From contig NC_045148.1 in the NCBI RefSeq assembly GCF_008831285.2, positions 15,478,802-15,542,801 of the forward strand: a stretch of DNA of 64,000 nucleotides. Reading direction: 5' to 3'. Within the stretch, counting starts at the first letter, position 1, and each line of letters starts with the position of its first letter. Shown here one piece after another: positions 1 through 10,800 of the stretch. Source of the stretch: Nymphaea colorata. Lineage: Eukaryota > Streptophyta > Magnoliopsida > Nymphaeales > Nymphaeaceae. The translations under genes were made by a program, and so were the position numbers. The notes below the pieces were generated by a model. That model had not been told where the DNA came from, made no database searches, and saw only the letters and a list, made by a program, of their open reading frames with translations.

Positions 1-340
1 TCGCTCGTCAAAGCTCGACTCGAACTTGACTTTGTGAGTTCAAATGTATGCTCAAAATATTAAACGAGTGAGTGCAAACATATGCTAAAAATATTAAACG
101 AGTTGTAAGAACTCGACTCATTTAAATTCTACTCGATTCGACTATATAATGAATGCTGAAATATAATGAAACAATAGTTAAACGAATAACACATAAACAA
201 GTTCGTATTTGATGCCATACCTTAAATTAAGCTCGAGTTTATTCTATAGAGCTAGACTCAAGTTAAGAGTTTAAACTGGCCCAACTCAAACTCAACTCAG
301 CTAACCTTACCTAAAAAAAATACAAGCCCCAACGATAGAA
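1..340. repeat. Dispersed repeat rich in ACTCGACTCG-like motifs
   Basis: Non-coding sequence with repeated short motifs such as CTCGACT and GAGCTCGA mixed with AT-rich DNA. The same texture recurs near 38.3-38.75, 41.65-41.77, 49.08-49.32, 53.81-53.95 and 62.92-63.04 kb, so this is probably a dispersed repeat family. No terminal repeats or coding capacity are visible. Confidence 0.45.
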
Positions 341-1618
341 CTATAATAAGTTTTTACATAGACCTGATGTGACCCACTTTTGGACCAAGTCATACGTTAT
401 GCCATTAATAGGCCAGCAACGATCAAATTAGTTTTATTTGGTACGAAAAAAAAAGTCACTTTCGTCCGATCATAAAAGTGACAATTAAAAATTATTCATT
501 TTGAGGAAATTGAAAATACCCTTCAACTAAGCCGTATTCGTAGTTAGCAATACTTTCATCAGTTGCACGTAATTGGAAAGTTCATTCTTCCATGCCTTGA
601 TTCAAATTCAGGCAGAAGAATGAAGTTACCACCTCTTTGATTAGACAATATATGTTTAGTATTTTTAAGGAGTTGTTTGACCAAATCTTGAATCTAAGCA
701 AAAAAAAAAGAACAAAACAAGGTGGATTTGATAGAACATTCGAATAAGTGTTTTATGAACAAAACAAGGTGGATTTGACAGAACAATTTGTTACTTTTGC
801 TAAATGTTTTGCAATACAAACAATGTTTCATGAATCTACTCAATTTTTAGGAACCTTAGGTTATAATGCATGATGAATTTTCTTAGTTTTTGAGACAAAT
901 TCATATAATAGTTTGTTACATGGCTGTTTGCCATCATATAATTCAGGCGTGCTTATTATTCAGTTATAAATACGCATTAGATTAAGGTATCATCTATCTA
1001 TAGTAAATAAGTACGATAACAGATTGACGAAGATGAGATAAAAAAGGATAATCTACCATGTCTTTCGGTGGGAACTAACATGAGAGCGAGAGACAGAGAC
1101 TCATTTAATATGGAAGCTCGCTGCAAGATCAATCGGGCGTCAATAGGTCGGTAGTATCTGATCAGCTGATCCGAATCGTTTAGTCAGATCCGCCGGAAAA
1201 GAAAGCTGGATTGGAATCTTAATCGGACTTGGACGGCGTATACACTTCCAGGTCATAAGCGAGTCCAAAACTTAGTACCGATCCAACAAAGATAAACTTT
1301 GCTACTGGACGGACCCAAACTGGGTCCGAACTGTTCACACCGCTACTGTCTGGCCAGGCCTGACCGACCGACTGTTCTCTCCAAATAAATGCCATTAATG
1401 CCAATTAATTGGTCCAGCAAATTGGTCTGCTGCCTTCATTACAGGCGTTTGCAAATTAAAGAGCCGCTGATTTGGCTTCGCCGGCAAGCTGGGCGATGGG
1501 GAAAGGGTTCAACTGGGCTGTCAGGTGTAGGAATAGCGCCGGTGCAGTCCGACTCCGACAGCGTGCGCGGCAACATCGACCATTTGACAACTCTCCGGCC
1601 CCTCTCAGCGCGTTCGTG

Positions 1619-1679
<61 letters not shown>

Positions 1680-2210
1680 GATCATCTGATAATAAAGGTG
1701 AAAGGTACCTTCATGATTACCACACGACAACGGTAACATTTCACATCAAACTTACGAAATTAAGATGAGAGGCAATCAAAGGACCACTTCTTCTTGCCTC
1801 TTTCAAATTCGATTCGTCACCTGCATTTAAAAATATCGATGGTCGATCTAAACAATGGTTTAAAGCTTAATCTTACTAGGCGTCAAGGTGTGGCTTTGTA
1901 ATGGTCAGTTAAAAGAAAATTTGATCTCGAGATCACGATGTGATGCTATTTCTCTGTTTGCTGAGAGAGTCAAGAAGACAGAATCAACCGTATATGTTAA
2001 AGTCATTTTTCTATGCAATTAAGATCACAAATTTAAAACAGTCATAGTTTCGGGATTTACATACTTTCTAATTGGTTCTTCAAAAGATCATCACCAACGA
2101 TGGTTGGAACATGATCGATGGTTGGAACATGAACGTCCACTCCCTCTTCCCTGTAGATAATGCATACATTATTGAAGATGTTGAGAGATATGCATGCAGG
2201 TCTGTGAGTG
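341..2210. other. Intergenic stretch, no recognised gene
   Basis: AT-rich DNA. A direct repeat beginning GAACAAAACAAGGTGG occurs near 709 and again near 758. The longest ORFs, around 1.4-1.7 kb, run through a microsatellite and look like chance reading frames. Confidence 0.5.
1619..1679. repeat. Compound microsatellite (CT)n(CA)n(TA)n
   Basis: A run of CT dinucleotides passes directly into CA and then TA dinucleotides. It is read directly from the sequence. Confidence 0.95.
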
Positions 2211-2454
2211 GATCTCCTTTTCTCTATATATCCTGTCATTCATGAAGCTCCAAATTTCCCATCATTAAGTGAATATCCAGACGTGACCACAACTGCCCCT
2301 CTGTCAAAAAAATCCTGACCGAAGGAAACATTCTCCACAACTGCCTTTACTGCATCCACAGAAACCATTCCTTTTATGTCGCGTCTGGATATTCAGTTAA
2401 TGGTGGGAAATTTGGAGCTGCATGAATGACGGGATATATAGAGAAAAGGAGATC
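2211..2454. repeat. 77-bp inverted repeat with a 90-bp spacer
   Basis: Arms lie at 2211..2287 and 2378..2454 and are reverse complements with about five mismatches by eye. Both arms contain CTCCAAATTTCCCA or its complement. The transcript of either strand could fold into a long hairpin. The left arm overlaps the end of a small minus-strand reading frame, so this may be a partial inverted duplication of an exon end rather than a transposon. Confidence 0.8.
2240..2368 (-). pseudogene. Possible C-terminal exon fragment, unrecognised (42 codons)
   Basis: A minus-strand frame from ATG at 2368 to TGA at 2240 encodes a peptide of normal composition with the segment VENVSFGQDFFDRGAVVV. The frame continues a few codons upstream of the ATG and then runs into the inverted-repeat arm. 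I do not recognise the family. It reads more like the end of a real protein than random sequence, but it is too short to be sure and could be a gene scrap moved by the inverted duplication. Confidence 0.25.
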
Positions 2455-2713
2455 TGTTGGTGTATAGAACTTGATCCATACTGTCATTTTGTACAAATGC
2501 GGGTTTGCCATAATCCTTATGTTTTGAGGATGGCCGCCGCTTGTTGTGTATCTGTCTGTGTGTTCTTGTGAGAGAGAGAATACAAGAGATTTGTGCGACC
2601 GTGGACGTAGGAGATTATTGCTCCGAACCACGTAAATCGTTGTCTTTTTCCTTGTTGCTTCTAACCCCCTCTTGAAAGTGTGAGAGGAGAGTTTATTGTG
2701 TGTTGTTCCTAAC
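2455..2713 (+). mobile_element. Probable solo or truncated Copia LTR
   Basis: The segment starts TGTTGG and ends CTAACA. It contains the block GTGGACGTAGG followed by CCGAACCACGTAAATC, an arrangement I associate with the R-U5 part of plant Copia LTRs. No target-site duplication matched, and no primer-binding site follows. It may be a solo LTR or only part of one. Confidence 0.4.
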
Positions 2714-3941
2714 ACTCCATCTAATTTTTCAGTTATAAATTGTAGTTTTAAGTGTTTCAATGAAATTCTTAATGCGTGGGTGTAGGCAGTAGCTCACATC
2801 AACCCCATATAACTCCGCCACCGGTTTCCTCCAAACCACAGATTTCACTAGTGCAGTTCAGAGCCGCACTTCCAGTGAAAACTGCAGACCTGTAGCACGA
2901 GTGGAGTCCACGGTTTTAAACCCACCATAGATCTGTGGTGACCTCAGATTTCAGATCCGAAGCTAAGGGTAGTATTATTTTAACATGACATATGTGAGGA
3001 TCTCAGATCAACCTCAATATGAGGTTTGCATACATATTTGATATTTCTGATCTTAAGTCCTCCTTAGGTTTTGCTTGCTGGTGAAATCTTATGTTTGTTT
3101 AATCTGTAGATCACACGTAAAGAAACTTTGGATCATCCTTAAGTATTTACACAAATTTTGCGGTTTCATCCTCGAAACCAGCAAGAGCTCATTCAATTCT
3201 TGCGCTGTCACCTTCATGAGGTTGGCCCCCGTCACATGATTTCATGAATTTTCGGGCTCATCCTCAGAGATCAACATGCGGAGCCGTTTTCATTCCTTCA
3301 ATAGTTGGCCTTCGCTTCTTTAGTAATCAAAAACCAAGTTGCATCACAAAATAAAATAATAAGAAGCTGGTGCATGCGGCCATAAATATGCAAATTAAGA
3401 TCAGGAGTGCATCGAGGAGGACATCTGTTTTAGTACCACAATAACTGGTGACCAGGGAGCAATTGGGGATGTGGCGTGCGTCAGGCCATTATATATGCTG
3501 CTGAGCTATTGATGATGCTACTTACCTGAAGCAGACAAAAAAAATTCTGGTTAAACGGCATCATTGGCTATAAAATTTTAAATTTTTATATATGCATGAA
3601 AACAATTTCTCAGAAATACCAATGTAAAAATAAGAAGTGCTCAGTGGCTCATATCTGCTAACTAAGCCATACATGTCTGTGCTCACCTACACTTTTTCTT
3701 CTTAAATAGGCCTGCCCATCAGGATTAATTGTTGGAAAAAGTTGCAATATTATTGATCTTGTTCACATCTTTTACACGATATTTTACTAAAACAATCTCT
3801 AATTTTCTCTAGATATAAAGTATATATATTGGTTTCAAGAAGTCTGTAAATTGGTTATAATATGATCTGAGGTCAGCTGGATGCAAATCACTGAGGAAAT
3901 GTTGCATTTTGTCTGTTTTGAAGGTATTTAGGTAGGCCGGG
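2714..3941. other. Intergenic stretch, no recognised gene
   Basis: AT-rich sequence without a convincing reading frame or terminal repeats. Nothing further could be identified here. Confidence 0.5.
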
Positions 3942-4118
3942 CTTGTAAGCAGGGGTGGAACAGGATTTTTTCTAGGGTCGGGCCAAGACGATTTGCGAGC
4001 CGGGTCATGGTCGAGCCAAAAGGAGCGTCGAGGAGCGACCGGTCGGGCCAAACTAAAAAAATTTGATTTTTTCAATGTAAAAAAAAAAATTTTTCCTCGG
4101 CTCACCCCTGCTTGTAAG
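3942..4118. mobile_element. hAT-type MITE, 161 bp, with 8-bp target duplication
   Basis: The element spans 3950..4110 and is bounded by CAGGGGTG and CACCCCTG, a perfect 8-bp terminal inverted repeat. It is flanked on both sides by CTTGTAAG (3942..3949 and 4111..4118), an exact 8-bp direct repeat. An 8-bp duplication with termini beginning CAGGG is the known signature of hAT transposons. The element is far too short to encode a transposase, so it is a non-autonomous deletion derivative. Confidence 0.85.
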
Positions 4119-4547
4119 TATGTCTTTAATTATCAGATCCCAACATTTTGGGCGACTTTTAATCTAGTGAAAAACATTTGTCTCATCTGGGGTAGCTGTT
4201 ATTCCAAAGACATTAATGGGGCATTTGATGCTCTACAGAGGTTCACATCAGCCAGCCGATCGACGGCCTCTATATAGATATGAAATATTTTGTTCACGGA
4301 AAGCTGGGAAAATGCAAGAAAAAAAAAATGTAGACAATTTTCACCGTGAAAGTATAGTTGAAGTTGGACAGTTTGGAGCAGTGTCTGACCCGTAGCTCTA
4401 AATGTTCTCACCTCACCGTCGTAATTCGTCAGGACCATACAAGTTGTACTGGCCGCCAAACGCAATTCCAGGCTCTCCGGCACCATTTCCGGCGGCAGCC
4501 AGCTGCCATGATCACCATTATTAGGGCAAGTTTGATTGCTTGCTGAT
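4119..4547. other. Intergenic stretch, no recognised gene
   Basis: Short overlapping frames on both strands have no recognisable domain. Nothing else was identified. Confidence 0.4.
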
Positions 4548-4606
4548 TCGTATTACATCGTTCCACGATTCCTTCATACTCACGAAGTGCCTCAGGTACA
4601 CCTCTT
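4548..4606 (-). pseudogene. Relic of exon 1 of a sterol C5-desaturase-like gene
   Basis: Read on the minus strand, this segment encodes EVYLRHFVSMKESWNDVI, which aligns with residues 3-20 of genes B-D ([18 protein letters not shown]). The start codon is lost: the position that should hold ATG reads GCA. The rest of exon 1 and all of exons 2 and 3 are missing on the downstream side. The leader-side sequence with GCTCGAGAACCGTTA also resembles the gene C leader. This is a sixth copy of the array gene, reduced to a scrap upstream of gene A. Confidence 0.8.
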
Positions 4607-5355
4607 TTGCTCGAGAACCGTTAGACTTAGCAATCTATTTTGGCAAAAAAAAAACTAGCAGGAGGATCAGCAACCTGGCCTTCTGCCGATCCATATTTGA
4701 GACATGGGTTTGCCAACTATGACATCAAATAATAATGAAGATTTTTTTTTAGTTCTGATCACCAAATTAAATGCTCCAGAACAAAACCTGCCTTTAACCA
4801 AATTAAATGCTCCAGAACCAAACCTGCCTTTAAGAGAAATTCGAAAAACTACCATGAGTCCCATCATAAAAAGTCGTTCCATGCTTGGGATGTTTCCTTT
4901 CAAAATCAGTTCATATCTCAATCCAAATCATTATTTCTTGCATAACTTTCACAAAAATGTGGGAGAGACGTGGTTGGATGCACAGGGATGGACCGCGCAA
5001 GCATGACATCTGTCACCCTCATAACATGTTTGCATTATACACAGGCTTGTGCATATAACCAGCTAATAAGCGGCCGAGTCAACCATGCTTGCTTAAAACT
5101 GTCCTGCTTTGAGGGGTTAATAAACTTACCTATGAAACCCCATAAATGATGGCCGGTAAACTTTTATTGTAGCATGTGCCATCAACTTCTTTCATTAATG
5201 GCCGCTGCCTAACCATATAAATGCACTGAATTCGGTTTAGATGAGCTGGTGGTGCTTGGTAATCAAGTTTCGATATGTTGAAATTAGGGACTTACTATTG
5301 TGGCAGTACGTGGATAATGAATAAAAAGCTGTTCATAATAACCACAGGGTGTGGT
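4607..5355. other. Intergenic stretch with one short tandem duplication
   Basis: No gene is recognised. The 36-bp tandem duplication at 4761..4832 is listed separately. Confidence 0.45.
4761..4832. repeat. 36-bp tandem duplication (two copies)
   Basis: The unit begins ACCAAATTAAATGCTCCAGA and occurs at 4761..4796 and 4797..4832 with one mismatch seen. Two overlapping ORFs in this area owe their repeated peptides to it. Confidence 0.9.
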
Positions 5356-5610
5356 TTAACATCCCCAACATTTACGTTTGAACAGAAATCTCCTGTTACT
5401 TAGCTTGCCTGACATGATCAGACGTATGCCCAACCTTCCTTCTGGGGATTCTACTGGAGAAGCTGCCCTCCTGAGTCCCTTCCACAGCAATGGCCACTGT
5501 CTTCTCCCATCTAATAGATTGTGAAGACAATGTTCTGACACTTTACTATTAGAAATTGCCAACAAAGGAAGCCTCCCCTTCTCCTGCCGACTACCGGGTT
5601 CGACTGACAC
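5356..5610 (-). other. Unrecognised reading frame (84 codons)
   Basis: An open minus-strand frame contains the peptide GRRQWPLLWKGLRRAA. Its composition is protein-like and basic, but I do not recognise a family and no neighbouring exon could be joined to it. It may be an exon scrap or a chance ORF. Confidence 0.2.
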
Positions 5611-6337
5611 TCTGACGTTCCTTCCTTATTTCATTCCTACCGCCAATATATATATATATATACTGTAGGTATTAGACATTGTAGACAGATAAAGAACAAT
5701 ATCAATAACATTGTTGAAAGAAAAACATTGAAAAAAATCTCTGGCAGGGGCCTTGCCCCCTCCCCACCTCAAGTTTTCAAGGAAAAAAGTCTCCATTTTA
5801 ATTATAAAAATTTTGCAAAATACAATTCGACCACTGTCAAACTTTTGAAACCATAGTTTCAGTCTCGCTAATGAAAAAATCCTCTCTCTGCTACTGAGGG
5901 GAGGAAAGGGAAGGTAATTGAACAAGGTAAAAAGCCCTCCAGCAAAGTGTTGGAAGGTTATAAGTCAAAAAACCACTTAACGCTTCTATTGTACAGAAAA
6001 GCAAAACCCGAAATCTAATACAAAGATACTAGCATCGACAAGAGAAAGAGAGAGATCCAACATTATGTCTTCTTGTTACATGCAGCCTAAGCATTGACGT
6101 TGCTATTTCTTAAGTCAATTCATTTCTTTCTCACTTCTCATTAAAATTTATTAATTAATATGTGACATATAATCATGAGCAAAAGCCCGATATATGAGTT
6201 AGCACTCAACAACCAACACATCTGCAACCTTAGATCAAGTTCGAATTTAGTTTAATCTCAGGTAGTCACTAACTAATGAAAAAGTTCACATGACAAAGAG
6301 TGGACAAGCAGTGTGTATGACATAAAAACCGAAGAGG
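5611..6337. repeat. Intergenic DNA with a dispersed AAAATTTT-type repeat
   Basis: Around 5680-5870 the sequence carries GGGGCCTTGCCCCCTCCCC and then AAAATTTT-like runs and a segment resembling TTTTGAAACCATAGTTTCAG. The same ordered motifs recur near 16.9, 20.4, 22.25, 26.05, 35.85, 45.85, 47.8, 49.8 and 56.0 kb. This is a dispersed non-coding repeat family. A TA microsatellite lies near 5647-5662. Confidence 0.5.
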
Positions 6338-6637
6338 ATGCTGGTGCCAACGATAAAGAGGGAGCTGATATGCAGGATTCCTCATGAAGCCGACAATGGC
6401 ATGAATAAACTAGTAGGTCCATTGGAAGTTGGTGAAGATACTATGAAATCTTCTGAAATGATGTCTCCACATGAGAAAGTTCTCACAAATCTCCATATTA
6501 CACATTTTTTTGATGTAAATCATGTTTTCCCTTTCTTGAAGAATATGTTAGGCGTGACATTTCTACCACATGTTCTACGGGCCGTCGATCATCTAATTGG
6601 AATTAATGTTCAATTTCCTCTGAAAATGGGATATTAG
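6338..6637 (+). other. Unrecognised reading frame (99 codons)
   Basis: An open plus-strand frame includes the peptide FFDVNHVFPFLKNMLGVTF. It has a protein-like mix of residues, but I recognise no domain. It could be an isolated exon or retroelement scrap. Confidence 0.2.
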
Positions 6638-6769
6638 CCACATGTCTTCATCCCAACAGTAGTCATATGACTTCATCCTTTCAGTGGATGACCATAGCTT
6701 TTACAGGTTTAACAATGCAAAATGTCAAGGCGAATACACTGGATGCTGATTCATATCCTCGTAAGTACA

Positions 6770-6899
6770 AGGCTGTTTGGCAACAATAACATTTTTTGTT
6801 GTTGCTTCATCAATTTATCTCAAAGAATTAGGACAAATTCATGTCACATTGGGACCCCCCATGAAACAGTAACAAAATGGTCTCATTGCCAAACAGCTT
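6770..6899. mobile_element. Small MITE-like inverted-repeat element (~130 bp)
   Basis: The ends are AGGCTGTTTGGCAA on the left and TTGCCAAACAGCTT on the right, a terminal inverted repeat of about 13 bp. The interior is non-coding. I could not define a clear target-site duplication. Confidence 0.5.
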
Positions 6900-7863
6900 T
6901 TAATCATTCCCGATGACAGTCCTCCAAGGTTGACGATGGTAAAATGAAGCTATTCATAAAAGAAATTGACGAGCAGCTGTTGTGCTAGCTCATTGTGTGT
7001 CTAAGATTGTAGAGAACGAAACTGATTCCATTCCATTTTGGACTTGGTTTTTTTTATACAGCCAGTCCCCTTCTAGTCATAAATGTAGTCATATACCCTT
7101 CATTGTATTCCGCTATTTCAGGTACTCACATATTTGAATTTGGACATGAATAAAAAAAAAAATCATATTCGAATCCAAAACCTGATTTTTCAATCAAATC
7201 CGGCCGAATCTCAAAATGTAAAAGCATCGTATATAAGATATTTATTTAAAACTAAATCTTAATCCGATCTGATATTTATTTATATCTGAATCCAAATCTA
7301 ATTGGTTCTTTTTTCTTAAACCTGAATTGGATCCAGTTTCTTAATCAGGCTATTTTTTTTCATATACAATTTTCGTTGTTTTTAGAATGGTTCAGCTGGA
7401 TATGAGAACCCAATCAGATATTCAGATATATGTCATCCCTACCTATGACCATGGCTTGTGGCGCTCTCCTCCTTCACCAATAGCTTTCTTGCCATGTGTT
7501 CATTGGTTAGGAGGAGGAAATACCCAGCAAGATCCCTACTTCCGCACGTGATTGGGCAGAGGAGGAGAGACTGAAGTGAATTTTGCTTGTTAGCCATGTG
7601 AATATCAGATAACTCTGATCACTACCAGTCACTTCTGCTTTAAGTTGCTCATAAATGAGAAGGAAAATTTTGGTGATCTTGCTCTTTCTTGGGAAGACAT
7701 CTGAAGTCTGCTCGGGCTGCAGAGGGACAATACTTCCATACGAAACATAAACTTAATTGACGACATAATTAAAGATTTTATTTTTCCGAATTTGGAAAAG
7801 TTGAAACAGGTGACGATGCTACACTAAAACACACATAAGCCCAGAAAGAGAGAGAGAGAGAGA
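6900..7863. repeat. Gene A 3' flank with a TCCGAATC-type repeat
   Basis: Between about 7110 and 7441 the sequence is a run of degenerate CCGAATC/CTGAATC/ATCTGAT motifs ending in CATCCCTAC. It matches the AT-rich repeat that recurs at about 34.0-34.4, 40.2-40.55, 52.57-52.93, 54.71-55.09 and 61.2-61.5 kb. The rest is the 3' flank of gene A, with no other gene seen. Confidence 0.5.
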
Positions 7864-10800
7864 TCAGAAGGCCTTCTGCTGCAGCTTCTTCTTCTTCTTC
7901 TCCTCCTCCTCAGCGTCAGGGTCGCGAAGGGTACCAAAGAACCAGTCCAGAAGTAGGGTGTAGCGGCCATAGTTGTGGCGGTTGGTGGTGTAATGGAGCA
8001 TGTGGTAGCCCGCACCCAAGATGGGCCACACCCTCCCATGGATGCAGTCATGTATGTTGATCGACCAGAGCGCGTCCAGGAAGAAAAGCACCTGGTAGGT
8101 GGTGTAGTGCATTGGCACCAGCAAGATCGCAACCACCTGTGGCGATGTCTCCAGCACAGCATCTACTGGATGAAAAGCGAAACCTACGGTGAAAAAAATT
8201 GAGCAAACAATCACTTCTTCTATCTTTATGGACAAGGAGTACTTAAAGTTAATGCAGGCAAAGGAATGAACTTGAACTTGAGAAAGCTTAATTAGTTAAC
8301 TAACAAATAGTTGGATAAAAAAAGTGCAATTGAATGGGAATAATATAGCTGGTTGGGACAATTCATAGTTTTCAACATGTAACGTGGATTTAAGATCCAC
8401 GTTACAGAGATCCTCAGTTTCTTTTAATGCAGCATCGTAATCATTCCACTCTCCCGGACATATAAAAGAGTGACATCAAGCTGAGCAACACCGGAACTCC
8501 ATGTTTTGAGGATGTAATGATATGCACATGGCAATTTAGGGACAGAGTACCAGGTAATTCATGGTTCCAATATCGAGATCCGTGTAGAGAGTCATCACCG
8601 ACTCTCTTGGAAGAGTCGAGATGACTCAAGAGGCTTGTAGCCTCTTCATTTGTAAAGTCGGTGAGAGTCTCAATTTTAAGTCGGTGGTTATGTAATGATT
8701 AAAGAAGAAAAATAATAATTAAATAAAATAAAGAAAAGTAAATGTGGAAGTCGGTGGAAGCATCCACCACCGACTTCATCTCCCTATAAATAGGGACGTT
8801 GGGTCATAGTGAGAGTGTAAGGAGAAAAATCAAGTTGAGTGATCTTGGGTTCTCACTTTGTGAGTTGGGTGTGTTGAGTGATCTTAGGTTCTCACTTTGT
8901 GAGTTGGGTGTGTGCTCATTTTATGAGCTGGTGAGTGTTAGCTCGTGTGTTCACTTTGTGAACTCGAGTTAAAGTTTCAAGTGTATGCTGCAAGGTCGTT
9001 GGGTATGTTAGCTCACTGCGTGAGTCGAGGTGAGTTTTCTTAAGCCCTCTTTTGTAATATCCAATTTGATGAATAAATAGTTTACTTGTTCAAGTATACT
9101 TTGCCAAGTTCTTATTAAGTATCAGTTTGGACGTCGAGACTCTGCTAGATTTTCTCTGCATAAATTTGAGTTTGTAGCTGAGTTAGGGCCCGCATTACGT
9201 TTTCCAACAAGTGGTATCAGAGCGAGGTTCTGTCCGAGGGCCGATTTATTGGAATAGTTATATCCTGAAATTATGGCGGCATTAGCAGTTGCATTAAACA
9301 ATATAGAGAAACTTAACAATAGCAATTATGGCTATTGGAAATTCTGTATGGAGTCGTATTTTCTAGGACAGGAATTATGGGAGATAGTATTGGGATCAGA
9401 CACTAATGTTCCTGTCGACGAGGAAGCGAAGAAGAAATGGATGATCAAAGCAGGAAAAGCTTTATTTGCAATTAAGGTATCAATCGAGAAAGACTTATTA
9501 GAGCATATACGAGATGCTACGACTCCTAAAGAAGCATGGGATGCTTTTGCAACCCTATTTTCTCGAGCTAATGATGCCCGCCTACAATTGTTAGAAAATG
9601 ATCTAGCTACATTAACTCAGGGAAGCATGTCGATAGCAGAATATTTTATGAAGGTTAAAAATATTTGTAGAGAGATATCTCAAATGGACCCTGAGTCTAA
9701 AATTAGTGAGGCCCATATGCGGAGAATACTTATTCGCGGACTTCGTCCAGAATTTGGTAGTTTTATAATTGGTGTTCAAGGCTGGCCAGTTCAACCAACT
9801 TTGTTGGAGTTAGAAAATCTCTTGATCAATCAAGAAACATTAGCGAAGCAAATGGTCGGGCTTTCTCTCAAGGGAAATAATGAGGAAGCTTTATTTAGTA
9901 AGGGTCAGAGATCACGATGGCCAGCTAAGCCAGCCATTCGGTCTCCAAGTAGGAATATTGCTGAAAAGAAAGAGAAAAATATAGAAAAGAAAACAAGAGA
10001 AACTACACAGCAGTGGAGACCAAAAGTGAAATGTTTTAGATGTGGGAAATTGGGTCATATTGCTCGTGACTGCAGAGTCAGAATAAATGAAGGAAATGCA
10101 GTCATGACAAGTAAGCAAAATGGAGGAGCTAATGAAGTTGTACAGAAAAAATCATTTCTGTACTCAATGGAGGTTAAAGAGGATATTACACAAGAAAGAT
10201 GCAATTCCGCTCATACAAAACCCGTAAAAGAAAAAGAAGAGAAGATCAATTATCAAACTGATTGGATAATTGATTCTGGATGCTCAAATCATATGACTGG
10301 TGATGAGAGCAAGTTTGTAAGTATGAAAGAATATGATGGAAATCGAGTTGTTGTTACTGCTAACAACACAAAGCTCCCGGTGGCACATATTGGAGAAGCA
10401 GAGGTTGTAGCCAACTTCGGTAAAGACCGGATTTTACGGAACGTTTACCATGTTCCAGGAATGACAAAAAATTTGTTGTCTGTGCCACAACTAACAGCTT
10501 TAGGGCACTATGTTTTGTTCGGCCCAAATGATGTGAAAATTTATAAAGACGAAGATGTTCAAGGAACTCCCGTGTTTGAAGGAAGAAAAGTTGAGTCAAT
10601 ATATGTATTGTCAGCAGAAACAGCATATATTGACAAAGCAAAGAAGCATGACACTGCAGATATCTGGCATGAGAGACTCACTCATGTTGGATACAACAAA
10701 CTTCGGGAGATGTCTAATAAGGGCAGTTGATTGGTCTGCCCAAGCTTGAGGTACGAACAGATAAAGTATGCCCAGGATGTCAATATGGAAAGGCGCACAG

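Noticed and set aside
1389-1736. 115-codon plus-strand ORF
   Set aside because: It runs through the (CT)n(CA)n(TA)n microsatellite, giving a low-complexity peptide with no domain.
3809-4277. Overlapping ORFs of 94-98 codons on both strands
   Set aside because: They span the 161-bp hAT MITE and poly-A/T runs and have no domain.
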